A stretch of 64,000 bases of DNA from NCBI RefSeq assembly GCF_000821305.1, contig NZ_CCXK01000017.1, positions 1,522,827 through 1,586,826 of the forward strand, read 5' to 3'. The notes below the pieces were generated by a model. That model did no database searches. It was not told the origin of the DNA and was given only the letters and a program-made list of their open reading frames with translations. Within the stretch, counting starts at the first letter, position 1. Each line of letters begins with the position of its first letter. Source of the DNA: Clostridium culturomicium (GTDB lineage: Bacteria > Bacillota > Clostridia > Clostridiales > Clostridiaceae). Below are positions 1 to 7,531 of this stretch, one piece after another. Position numbers and translations under genes: made by a program.

Positions 1-386
1 ATATTTCTAACATTCATACTCCATCACACTCCATTAATTTTAACAGAAGGCTCTTAATATATTTTTAGTATTCTATGTATTTTTATTCGCACTTTTAGAA
101 AATATGAATACACAACATTATATACTAAACCACCCTCAAACTTCTATGGTAATTTATTCATGCTTGATATAAGACTATCTCGATCTTCTATTAATATATA
201 TTTCTTTATTCACCCTTAATTTCCTTTTTTTAAGATTTAAATATAATATTCTTATCAAATAAGCACACTGAATTAACAAATTACAAATATTTTTAAAATT
301 ATTGTAGAAAACTCCATAAATATTTTTCAATTCTAATTACTTCATTTTTAGCATACACATAAGATATAAGTTTATGTAAATATACA
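1..386. other. AT-rich non-coding stretch upstream of the coat gene
   Basis: No credible reading frame is present. A CATA-N3-TA box at 358-366 lies 17 bases downstream of an AC dinucleotide at 339-340. This fits the loose sigma-K promoter pattern and would suit the CotS-like gene at 459, but the match is short and could be chance in AT-rich DNA. Confidence 0.3.
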
Positions 387-415
387 TAAGTGAGAGTCTA
401 AATCTATGAGTTACC
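387..415 (+). repeat. Dispersed hairpin repeat, copy A (partial)
   Basis: The segment reads TAAGTGAGAGTC followed by the arm CTAAATCTATGAGTTA, matching the leading edge and first hairpin of the family seen complete at 13440-13559 and 18475-18626. Only the first third of a unit is present. It sits about 45 bases before the CotS-like start codon. Confidence 0.6.
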
Positions 416-458
416 AATTTAATTTATGATTATAAATCATTTTAAGGAGAGATGAGAA

Positions 459-1529
459 ATGAGCAACCTAAATCTAGACACCTCCAATGCAGTCTTTTTA
501 AGTCCTTCTAACATAAAAAAAAATGTATTACCTTACTATGGCCTTGAAGGTGCTAAGAACATTTTACAAGTTAAATTTAAAGATACGGATAAACAAAGAG
601 CCGTATACCGTATTGAAACAGACCATGGTGATTACTGTTTAAAAAAAGTATACTATCCCGTTGAAGAACTTCTCTTTATTTATTCTGTAATCGAATGGCT
701 TTACAGAAACAACATTAATGTTCCAAGAATTCTTTCAACAAAAAATCATGGAAGATATGTAACTTATAATGATATGCTTTTTATACTTACTCCATGGATA
801 AACGGGGACAAGTGTGACTTTGACAATCTCGATCATTTAAATATGACTTCAAGAAATCTTGGACTTCTTCACCAAGTTTCTGAAGGGTTTATGCCAATTT
901 TGGGCAGTAAAAACAAAATGGGTTTTAGTAATCTAACAGACTCTTTAAATAAACATAGACAACAACTTATCAATACCGAGGATTTAGCTAAAAAATATAA
1001 TGATTATTTTTCTAAAATATTTCTTGCAAATCTTCCAAGCTCCATGATGCTGGCAAACATATCTATCTCAGTAGTTAATACTATCAACCTAGACAACCTT
1101 TCAAGGGCTATCTGCCATAATGACTATGTTAGTAAAAATCTTATAGTTAAGGATTCTGAAATTTATGTAATAGATTTTGATAAATGCAAATATGACTATA
1201 GTGCTTTTGATATATCCTACTGCTTGAGAAGACTTTTAAGAAGAGATTCAACCTGTTGGAATACTGACCTGGCTATTAACTATCTTCAGCAATATGAACA
1301 GACTAATTCCCTAACCCTTGATGACTACAAATATATTCTTGCTTATCTGGCTTTTCCTCAAAAATTCTGGAAGCTTTCAAGGGATTATTACAATAATATT
1401 CAAAGATGTAATAAGAAATCGTTTATTTCTTTATTAAATAAAGCAATCGCTGCAGATAAAGAACAAATTGAATTCAGTGAAAAACTTCTTAAATATGTTG
1501 AGCATAAATTTGATACAAAAATAATTTAG
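459..1529 (+). CDS. CotS-family spore coat protein (kinase-like fold)
   Basis: This 356-residue protein resembles the CotS/YsxE/YutH spore coat family, which has an aminoglycoside phosphotransferase/choline kinase-like fold. Visible motifs are the catalytic-loop signature HNDYVSKN around H220-D222 and the metal-binding IDFD around D239, so the kinase residues are kept, although coat members are usually thought structural. The start is chosen for the AAGGAGAG site just upstream. It stands alone, followed by its own terminator, and is probably expressed in the mother cell during sporulation. A cytosolic sugar or choline kinase is the alternative. Confidence 0.75.
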   Translation: MSNLNLDTSNAVFLSPSNIKKNVLPYYGLEGAKNILQVKFKDTDKQRAVYRIETDHGDYCLKKVYYPVEELLFIYSVIEWLYRNNINVPRILSTKNHGRYVTYNDMLFILTPWINGDKCDFDNLDHLNMTSRNLGLLHQVSEGFMPILGSKNKMGFSNLTDSLNKHRQQLINTEDLAKKYNDYFSKIFLANLPSSMMLANISISVVNTINLDNLSRAICHNDYVSKNLIVKDSEIYVIDFDKCKYDYSAFDISYCLRRLLRRDSTCWNTDLAINYLQQYEQTNSLTLDDYKYILAYLAFPQKFWKLSRDYYNNIQRCNKKSFISLLNKAIAADKEQIEFSEKLLKYVEHKFDTKII

Positions 1530-1546
1530 AATTTAAAATTATGGTG

Positions 1547-1577
1547 GAAATCCAGCTTTGCTGGATTTCTTTTTTTG
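1547..1577 (+). terminator. Rho-independent terminator after the CotS-like gene
   Basis: GAAATCCAGC pairs with GCTGGATTTC around a three-base loop and is followed by eight T residues. Confidence 0.85.
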
Positions 1578-1686
1578 TTAAGTAACAACTTCTAATCAAG
1601 TTATTACTTTTATGTAATATATATGAAGTAATTTCATTTCACATTGTACATTTTTCAATACAATTGTATACATTCATCTGAATCTG

Positions 1687-1714
1687 TTGACAATTTAAAA
1701 TATGATAGTATAAT
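1687..1714 (+). promoter_or_regulatory. Sigma-A promoter of the sugar kinase gene
   Basis: TTGACA (1687-1692) and TATAAT (1709-1714) match both consensus hexamers exactly with a 16-base spacer. It is the strongest promoter by eye in the window and lies about 80 bases before the kinase start. Confidence 0.8.
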
Positions 1715-1735
1715 TCAAGTATAAGTATCAAATTA

Positions 1736-1761
1736 TGAAACCTTGTTTCACATTGTGAAAC
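1736..1761. promoter_or_regulatory. Overlapping palindromic operator upstream of the sugar kinase
   Basis: TGAAAC-CTT-GTTTCA (1736-1750) is a perfect inverted repeat. It shares its right arm with a second perfect palindrome, GTTTCACA-T-TGTGAAAC (1745-1761). They lie just downstream of the expected transcription start, where a bound repressor would block elongation. The first palindrome resembles GAAA/TTTC-type boxes of uronate regulators such as KdgR, but the regulator itself is not in view. Confidence 0.55.
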
Positions 1762-1792
1762 TTCTTTGAAGCATGAGGGGGTAAATTTTATC

Positions 1793-2821
1793 ATGTCAAC
1801 ACAAAAGGAATTCGACTTATTAGCACTTGGCGAACTATTGCTTCGTTTATCGCCACCAAACAATGAACGTATTGTTAGAGGAGATTCTCTTCAAAAGCAA
1901 GCAGGTGGTGCTGAACTAAACGTAGTATCAGGTGTATCCTTACTAGGTCTTCGTACAGGAATAATTTCTAAGCTTCCTGATAACGATTTAGGTACATATA
2001 TAAAAAATCGTATCCGTTTCTGTGGAGTAAGTGATGACTATCTTGTATATGACGGCAGCCGTGATGCAAGATTAGGAGTATATTATTACGAAAATGGAGC
2101 TCATCCTAGAAAGCCTAGAATAGTGTATGATAGAATGCATACTTCAATTAATAAAATAAGTACTGATGATTACGATGATAATCTTTACAGATCAACGCGC
2201 TGTTTCCACACTAGTGGTATAACTCTTGCGCTAAGTGAGCAGACTTATAAGACATCAGTTGCGATGATAAAAAAATTCAAAGAAAATGGTACAATCATTT
2301 CCTTTGATGTAAATTTCCGTAGTAATCTATGGGAGACTGCTGAAGCTAAAGCTAAAATCGAAGAAATTCTTCCTTATGTGGATATTTTCTTCTGCTCTGA
2401 AGACACAGCAAGACTTACCTTTGGAAAAGAAGGTACTATTGAAGAGATCATGAGAAGCTTCACAGAGGAGTATCCAATATCCATTGTCGCTTCAACTCAA
2501 CGCACTGTACACACACCTAAGGTTCACTCTTTTAACTCTGTAATATACAGTGCTAAAGAAGATAAATTCTATCAAGAGAAGCCTTATGAAAATATAGATG
2601 TAGTAGACCGTATTGGTAGTGGAGATGCTTATATCTCAGGAGTTCTTTATGGACTTTTAACTCACCCTGGTGATTATCAAAAAATGCTTGAATATGGAAA
2701 CGCTACAAGCTCAATAAAAAATACTATACCTGGAGATTTACCTTCTTCAGATTTAGCCGAAATTGAAAATATCATTAAAGGTCATAAAGCTACTGGAAAG
2801 CAGCTGGAGATGGACCGCTAA
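1793..2821 (+). CDS. kdgK: PfkB-family sugar kinase, probable 2-keto-3-deoxygluconate kinase
   Basis: A ribokinase/PfkB carbohydrate kinase of 342 residues. The N-terminal substrate region carries GGAELNVVSGVSLLG, and the C-terminal signature is GSGDAY with the catalytic base D278. Family knowledge and the hexuronate genes at 27875-40827 favour ATP-dependent phosphorylation of 2-keto-3-deoxygluconate to KDPG, but fructokinase or another ketose kinase is possible because no KDPG aldolase is nearby. The ATG at 1793 is chosen over the upstream TTG (1766) because GAGGGGG lies 11 bases before it. It is monocistronic with its own promoter, operator and terminator. Confidence 0.7.
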   Translation: MSTQKEFDLLALGELLLRLSPPNNERIVRGDSLQKQAGGAELNVVSGVSLLGLRTGIISKLPDNDLGTYIKNRIRFCGVSDDYLVYDGSRDARLGVYYYENGAHPRKPRIVYDRMHTSINKISTDDYDDNLYRSTRCFHTSGITLALSEQTYKTSVAMIKKFKENGTIISFDVNFRSNLWETAEAKAKIEEILPYVDIFFCSEDTARLTFGKEGTIEEIMRSFTEEYPISIVASTQRTVHTPKVHSFNSVIYSAKEDKFYQEKPYENIDVVDRIGSGDAYISGVLYGLLTHPGDYQKMLEYGNATSSIKNTIPGDLPSSDLAEIENIIKGHKATGKQLEMDR

Positions 2822-2852
2822 TTACCTATATACAATTCGAAATATCCTAGCT

Positions 2853-2894
2853 AAAAAAACATCTATGTAGCTCTTGTTACATAGATGTTTTTTT
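2853..2894 (+). terminator. Strong terminator after the sugar kinase
   Basis: AACATCTATGTA pairs with TACATAGATGTT, extended by seven A and seven T residues on either side. The A/T symmetry means it could terminate from both strands. Confidence 0.9.
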
Positions 2895-2908
2895 ATTAAG
2901 AAACAAAA

Positions 2909-2951
2909 GAAATCCAGCACCGCTGGATTTCCTCCTTCATTCTAAATTCTA
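2909..2951 (-). repeat. Hairpin plus ATTCTAAATTCTA element
   Basis: GAAATCCAGC/GCTGGATTTC forms a hairpin that serves as the minus-strand terminator of the decayed gene next to it. Seven bases on comes ATTCTAAATTCTA. The same order and spacing recur at 53018-53057, suggesting a small repeated element rather than a plain terminator. Confidence 0.5.
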
Positions 2952-3409
2952 CATGCCACTTAAGTATATTCCTGCATTTTGATGATTCATATCAAGTTCA
3001 AGAGTCTTTTCTAAATACTCTTTCCCCTTCTCTTCATACCAAGTCCTATATTTTCAAGACCCATTAAATGGTAGTGGTGTGTTTTATTTCTTCTATTCCA
3101 ATCTTCATTAAAAATCATGTCAGCATACTGGTCATTATAATACATCATTCCATCTGGTTCATCTGTTCAAATAGTTGCTGCCTCAAAGGCTTTCTTTGCC
3201 TTAGGATCTTGTCCTAAAGCTTCATAATAACTTCTACTCTCACCATAATCCCTTGCAATTTGAAGGAAGTTTTCATGGAAATTTCTCATCAATGAATTTA
3301 ATTCTTCTAATTCTTCCTTCTTATCTCCACCTCTTAAAAGAATTCCTTCATATATATACATGTAATCAAATGGATCTATAGCTATCTCTTCTGGTTTTTC
3401 TCCTTAAAT
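2949..3409 (-). pseudogene. C-terminal remnant of a DUF5107/TPR protein
   Basis: Three pieces in shifting minus-strand frames read in order: EEIAIDPFDYMYIYEG...EELNSLMRN...YYEALGQDPKAKKAFEAA, then DGMMYYNDQYADMIF, then KGKEYLEKTLELDMNHQNAG ending at a TAG. The pattern (DPF-Y, then L-MRN, then TPR-like helices ending in a LELD-NHQ repeat) resembles the C-terminus of large DUF5107 tetratricopeptide proteins found beside glycoside hydrolases in clostridia. At least one in-frame stop and two frame changes break it, and the large N-terminal part is absent. Family assignment is from memory of the pattern. Confidence 0.5.
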
Positions 3410-3424
3410 TTTAACTCCTAATTC

Positions 3425-3452
3425 AAAAAAGAAATCCCTAAGGATTTCTTTT
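3425..3452 (-). terminator. Terminator of the ABC/two-component operon
   Basis: GAAATCC and GGATTTC pair around a four-base loop. On the minus strand the stem runs into six T residues directly after the response-regulator stop codon. Confidence 0.85.
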
Positions 3453-4198
3453 TAGCTATGCTTATTTCTATATTCATTTGCTGAACATCCAGCAAATTTT
3501 TTAAACACTCTAGAAAAGTGAGCCATATCCATGAAGCCAACCTCTTCGGCAATATCCCCAATACGCATGGAAGGATTTTTTAGCAAATCTCTTGCTACAT
3601 TTATTCGGGTTTGGTTAAGGATATCGGAAAAACTTTTACCTGTATGCTTATTTAAAAGCTTGCTTAAATACCATTGACTTACATATGTCTTTTCGGCAAC
3701 CTCTCCTAAAGTAAGTTTTCGCGTATAATTTTCTTGAATATACTTAAGTGCATTTTTAACTATAAAGCTGCTTGCACCATTTACATCCACATCACATTCT
3801 TCAGCATCAGTATGTACATTCTTCTTTTTCAAATTGCCGACCATGGTACTAACAGCTTCTTCAATTTCTTTCATGCTTGAAGGCTTTAGAATTAATCTCG
3901 TTACCCCTAGCTGTATAGCCTTCTGTGCATATTCAAACTCTCTAAAACCAGTTAGAATTGAAATTTCCAGATCTGGAAACTCAGCTTTTAATCCAGCAAT
4001 CATATTTAAACCGTTCATCCCCGGCATAGAAATGTCTGTTATAACTAAATTGGGCTTTACATTTCGTATAAGTTTCTGTCCTTCTATTCCATCGTAAGCT
4101 GTACCAGCCACAAGACATTCCCACTTATCCCAAGGCATTGTTCTTGTTAAACCTTCAACAATAATCGGTTCATCATCAATTATTACTATTTTATACAT
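3452..4198 (-). CDS. YesN-type response regulator with AraC DNA-binding domain
   Basis: A 248-residue two-component regulator. Residues 1-120 form a receiver with the acidic pair D8-D9, the phospho-acceptor D55 in ITDISMPG, and the conserved K in LILKPSS. Residues about 148-248 carry two AraC-type helix-turn-helix motifs (LGEVAEKTYVSQWYLSKLL and IGDIAEEVGFMDMAHFSRVF). The linker is short compared with the roughly 500-residue YesN proteins. It is last in the operon after the ABC permeases, and its partner kinase is at 7532-9367. It probably activates the ABC/phosphorylase genes when the kinase senses the sugar. Confidence 0.9.
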   Translation of the reverse strand: MYKIVIIDDEPIIVEGLTRTMPWDKWECLVAGTAYDGIEGQKLIRNVKPNLVITDISMPGMNGLNMIAGLKAEFPDLEISILTGFREFEYAQKAIQLGVTRLILKPSSMKEIEEAVSTMVGNLKKKNVHTDAEECDVDVNGASSFIVKNALKYIQENYTRKLTLGEVAEKTYVSQWYLSKLLNKHTGKSFSDILNQTRINVARDLLKNPSMRIGDIAEEVGFMDMAHFSRVFKKFAGCSANEYRNKHS

Positions 4199-4236
4199 AC
4201 CTTTCCCCCAATTAATTCAATGCTACCATAACAATT

Positions 4237-5115
4237 TTATCCTTTTATAGCACCAGCTGTCAATCCTTTGATAATGTTCTTTTGGAGTAGAATGTAAACA
4301 ATGAATACTGGAACTAGGATAATAGTTACAGATGCAGCCATTAGACCATAGTCAGTTCCATATTTTGAACTAATCTCATTCAAAAGTGCACATACTGGAT
4401 ATTTTGTTCTTTTACTTATCATTGTAGTTTGAACAAATAGGTCATTATAAGACCACAAGAAGCTAAATATTGCTACTGTAGATATAGATGGCTTGCTGAT
4501 TGGCACTATAATTCTGCTAAATACAGTAAATACTCCAGCACCTTCTATATATGCAGCCTCCTCCATATCAAGAGGAATAGCTCTCATAAATCCCATCATT
4601 ACTATTGTTGCAAAACTTAAGTTGCTTGCTATCTGTGGAAATACCACTGAAGGTACAGTATTTAACAATCCCCACTTAATCATCATTTGATAAACTGGTA
4701 TGATTGTTGAAAATACTGGAAACATTAAGCTTGCAACTAAAAGCGCATCTAATACGCCTTTCCCTTTAAAATTATATCTTGTTAAAGCAAAGGCCATCAT
4801 TGAAGCCAATACTATAACTCCTATAGTTACACTTCCTGAAATAAGAAAACTCATTCCATATGCTTTTAATATGTTTAAATTATTAAAAGCATTTTCATAG
4901 TTTGCTAAAGTAAACTCCTTTGGAAGGCTAAAGGAAGAAGATAGCAGCTCTGCCGAAGGTTTAAATGAGTTTATTATAACCCATATAAAAGGAAATATAG
5001 TTGTTATAGCCCATACAATTAAAACTGCATATATGACAAACTTACCAAAACTAAAAGACTTCTCTTTTTTGTTTTTTAATGCTCTTGTTTTCTTACTTAT
5101 ATTGCTTTCTACCAT
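4237..5115 (-). CDS. ABC sugar permease, MalG/AraQ type
   Basis: A 292-residue inner-membrane permease of the carbohydrate uptake-1 (CUT1) class with about six membrane spans. The EAA loop reads EEAAYIEGAGVFTVFSRIIVP near residues 195-215, where it docks on the ATPase. The C-terminus ends in KGLTAGAIKG, typical of MalG-like subunits. It starts 10 bases after the MalF-like gene. With the lipoprotein at 6088 and the ATPase at 13557 it would form an oligosaccharide importer, inferred from the locus to carry chitobiose or related GlcNAc sugars. Confidence 0.92.
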   Translation of the reverse strand: MVESNISKKTRALKNKKEKSFSFGKFVIYAVLIVWAITTIFPFIWVIINSFKPSAELLSSSFSLPKEFTLANYENAFNNLNILKAYGMSFLISGSVTIGVIVLASMMAFALTRYNFKGKGVLDALLVASLMFPVFSTIIPVYQMMIKWGLLNTVPSVVFPQIASNLSFATIVMMGFMRAIPLDMEEAAYIEGAGVFTVFSRIIVPISKPSISTVAIFSFLWSYNDLFVQTTMISKRTKYPVCALLNEISSKYGTDYGLMAASVTIILVPVFIVYILLQKNIIKGLTAGAIKG

Positions 5116-5125
5116 ATCTATCCTC

Positions 5126-6007
5126 CTATCTATCCTTATCTGGCTTAACTACAGCGTTAATTACCTTAGAAACTGCAATACCAAGAATAACTATAAGTAC
5201 TGCTAGAGCTGAACCATAGTCAAAGTTATTCATTCCAAAGGTACTTTGATACATATAGGTTCCCAAGAAGTGTGTAAGTCCTTGTGGTGCTCCATTTGGA
5301 ACTAATACCCACGGTAAGTCGAATACCTTTAATGCTCCAGTTACTGCTAAAACTATACAAGTACAAAGCACTCCTCTTAGCATAGGAATAGTAATATAAA
5401 ATACCTGCTTAACTTTACTGCATCCATCAATTGAAGCTGCCTCATAGATATCATCTGGAATATCACTTAGTCCAGTTAAAATAATTACAAAATAAAACCC
5501 TACATAACTCCAAAGGGTTGGTATCGAAACCATAAAGAAAGCTAGTGTTGGCTTAAGCCAGTTAACTGGGTCTTGTCCAAACACAGCAAGAAGCTGGTTA
5601 AGCATTCCCCCATTATAGTTATAAAATAACTTGAATATTAAACCTATTGCAGTTGCAGATATAACTATTGGGAAGAAGTATACTGTTCTAAAGAACTGTT
5701 GTCCACGCTTAACATTGCTAACTAAAACTGCTAATACAAAGGCAATGCCAACTTGGAATATAATTGTTAGGCCCATCATTTTTAATGAGTTCCAAACAGC
5801 AATTTTTAAATCCGGGTCTGTAAACATTTTCTTATAATTTTCGAGTCCAATAAATTTCCATGTCTGTCCTGGCATTAATACAGGTGTAGTCATATCAAAT
5901 AAACTGTTTTTTATATTTTGTAAAAATGGTATATATAAAAATACAACTAAAAATATAAGACTAGGTACTAAGAAGATTATAAGTGGCCATTTTTTCTTGT
6001 ATAGCAT
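5126..6007 (-). CDS. ABC sugar permease, MalF/UgpA type
   Basis: A 293-residue partner permease of the same CUT1 importer. It has an N-terminal span after KKKWPLIIFLVP, further spans to the C-terminus, and an EAA loop reading YEAASIDGCSKVKQVFYITIP around residue 190. It lacks the long periplasmic insertion of enterobacterial MalF, as is normal in Gram-positives. It follows the binding-protein gene across a hairpin at 6046-6072, which could lower its expression relative to the lipoprotein. Confidence 0.92.
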   Translation of the reverse strand: MLYKKKWPLIIFLVPSLIFLVVFLYIPFLQNIKNSLFDMTTPVLMPGQTWKFIGLENYKKMFTDPDLKIAVWNSLKMMGLTIIFQVGIAFVLAVLVSNVKRGQQFFRTVYFFPIVISATAIGLIFKLFYNYNGGMLNQLLAVFGQDPVNWLKPTLAFFMVSIPTLWSYVGFYFVIILTGLSDIPDDIYEAASIDGCSKVKQVFYITIPMLRGVLCTCIVLAVTGALKVFDLPWVLVPNGAPQGLTHFLGTYMYQSTFGMNNFDYGSALAVLIVILGIAVSKVINAVVKPDKDR

Positions 6008-6045
6008 CTATTTCCCACCTTTCCGCCCTTATTTGGGGTAAAAAA

Positions 6046-6072
6046 CAGAGGGGTGGTTTCAGTACCCCTCTG
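6046..6072 (-). terminator. Leaky terminator or mRNA-end hairpin between binding protein and permeases
   Basis: CAGAGGGGT and ACCCCTCTG form a GC-rich stem followed on the minus strand by six T residues, between the binding-protein stop and the permease start. Such hairpins are common after binding-protein genes and give the binding protein a higher mRNA level than the permeases. Confidence 0.7.
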
Positions 6073-6087
6073 CCACTGTCTTATTTT

Positions 6088-7419
6088 TTATTTTGCTCTT
6101 TCAGCACTCATTTTTAATGCTTCGTTAAGAACATCTTCTGCTTTAGCTGCTCCTGTTGAAATCTTAACTACATTAGCAATGATAGATTTGTAAGCTTCTG
6201 GATCAATTCTTGAATCTGTTGGTCCTGAAATTGATGTAGCAGATTTGCTGTACTCTAGTCCTGATTTTCCAAGTGCTGTCATGTCAGCTGGTGGATCTAC
6301 TGCTACTGCAGCTTGACCTGTTGCTCCGCCTGCTTCCCAATACTTAGTAACTCCAGCCTTATCAGTGTGAGCTGTTACAAATTTAACTGCTGCTTCCCTC
6401 TTAGCTTCATCTTCCCATGCCTTTTTAGTGATATAGAATCCTGAAGACATTCCTCCAACCATTGCGCCCTTTTGAGCTTTTTGGTCTTCAACTCCTGGGA
6501 ATGAAGTTACAACTGTGTTTTCTTGATCTGTAACTCCACCAATTCTCCAGTTACCATCTAAAATCATAGCTGCTTTTTTATCATTGAACAATTGAATAAC
6601 ATATGCTTCATCAACTGTATCTGTATCTTCTGGGAATGCGCCCATATCTCTTAAAGTTTTAATAGTCTCAAGTCCTTTTACCCATTCTGCTGGTGCCTTC
6701 TCTGGAATAGATGTATAACCTTCTTCACCTGCAGTGTAAAGCATTAAGAACTCAACGAAGTAGTGAGGTACATTGTTTAAAGATACTGCAAATGGAATGA
6801 TTCCATTAGCTTTGAAAGTTTCTATAGCCTTAACTAAAGATGCCCAATCTGTTGGGATTTCAACTTTATATTGTTCAAATAAATCCTTGTTGCAGAATAA
6901 CCCTTCCCAGTATCCTGTAGTTGGTACAGCTCTCTTAACACCGTCTGTGTTAGTTACTGCATCTAATGCAGCAGGAAGTGTATCCTTAGCATAATCTGGA
7001 TATTCCTTTTGAATATCTGCAATTGACATTAATTTGTCTGTTTGTACAACAGCGTTTGCAGTTGCATCTGTGAAGAATTGGATTACATCTGGTTCATTTC
7101 CTGAAGCGAAGTCTGTAGCAACCTTAGCTTTCCACTCTTCATCTGAAGATTGTGAATTATCTTCGATTGTTATGTTTTTATTTGCTGCCATAAATTCTTT
7201 GTTGATTTCTTGATAAGTTGCAGCATTAGGGTCTGTTCCACCAAACATTGATACTGTATTTAAAGTAACCTTCTGTGATCCAGCTTCTCCGCCTTGTTCC
7301 TGTGAGCTTCCTCCATCTGCTGGTTTCTCTTCTGAATCTTTGCTAGAACATCCAGCAACCATAGTAGCAAGCATTGTTGTAGTAATAACTGCTGCTAATA
7401 TTTTTTTCAATTTAACCAT
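6088..7419 (-). CDS. Extracellular sugar-binding lipoprotein of the ABC importer
   Basis: A 443-residue solute-binding protein (SBP_bac_1 family). The N-terminus has a positive start (MVKLKKIL), a hydrophobic stretch and the lipobox VAGC, then a Ser/Glu/Gly-rich linker, so it is lipid-anchored outside the membrane. The mature domain contains typical family segments such as EFMAANKNITIE and AAMILDGNWRIGG. The ATG at 7419 is chosen for its GGAGGG site rather than one six codons upstream. It follows the sensor kinase by about 110 bases with a TATAAT in the gap, so it may have its own promoter. Ligand inferred from the locus: chitobiose-type oligosaccharide. Confidence 0.9.
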   Translation of the reverse strand: MVKLKKILAAVITTTMLATMVAGCSSKDSEEKPADGGSSQEQGGEAGSQKVTLNTVSMFGGTDPNAATYQEINKEFMAANKNITIEDNSQSSDEEWKAKVATDFASGNEPDVIQFFTDATANAVVQTDKLMSIADIQKEYPDYAKDTLPAALDAVTNTDGVKRAVPTTGYWEGLFCNKDLFEQYKVEIPTDWASLVKAIETFKANGIIPFAVSLNNVPHYFVEFLMLYTAGEEGYTSIPEKAPAEWVKGLETIKTLRDMGAFPEDTDTVDEAYVIQLFNDKKAAMILDGNWRIGGVTDQENTVVTSFPGVEDQKAQKGAMVGGMSSGFYITKKAWEDEAKREAAVKFVTAHTDKAGVTKYWEAGGATGQAAVAVDPPADMTALGKSGLEYSKSATSISGPTDSRIDPEAYKSIIANVVKISTGAAKAEDVLNEALKMSAERAK

Positions 7420-7531
7420 TCTGTTTTCCCTCCCCATTATTAAGTACCCCTGATTTAAATGTTTTCATTGGGTAACCTTATAATATAATTATACTAACTC
7501 TTGGAAATATTATCATTGAACCGACTTGACA

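Noticed and set aside
1639..1863. 74-residue minus-strand frame over the kinase promoter
   Set aside because: It overlaps the promoter, operator and start of the sugar kinase and has no ribosome site or recognisable protein.
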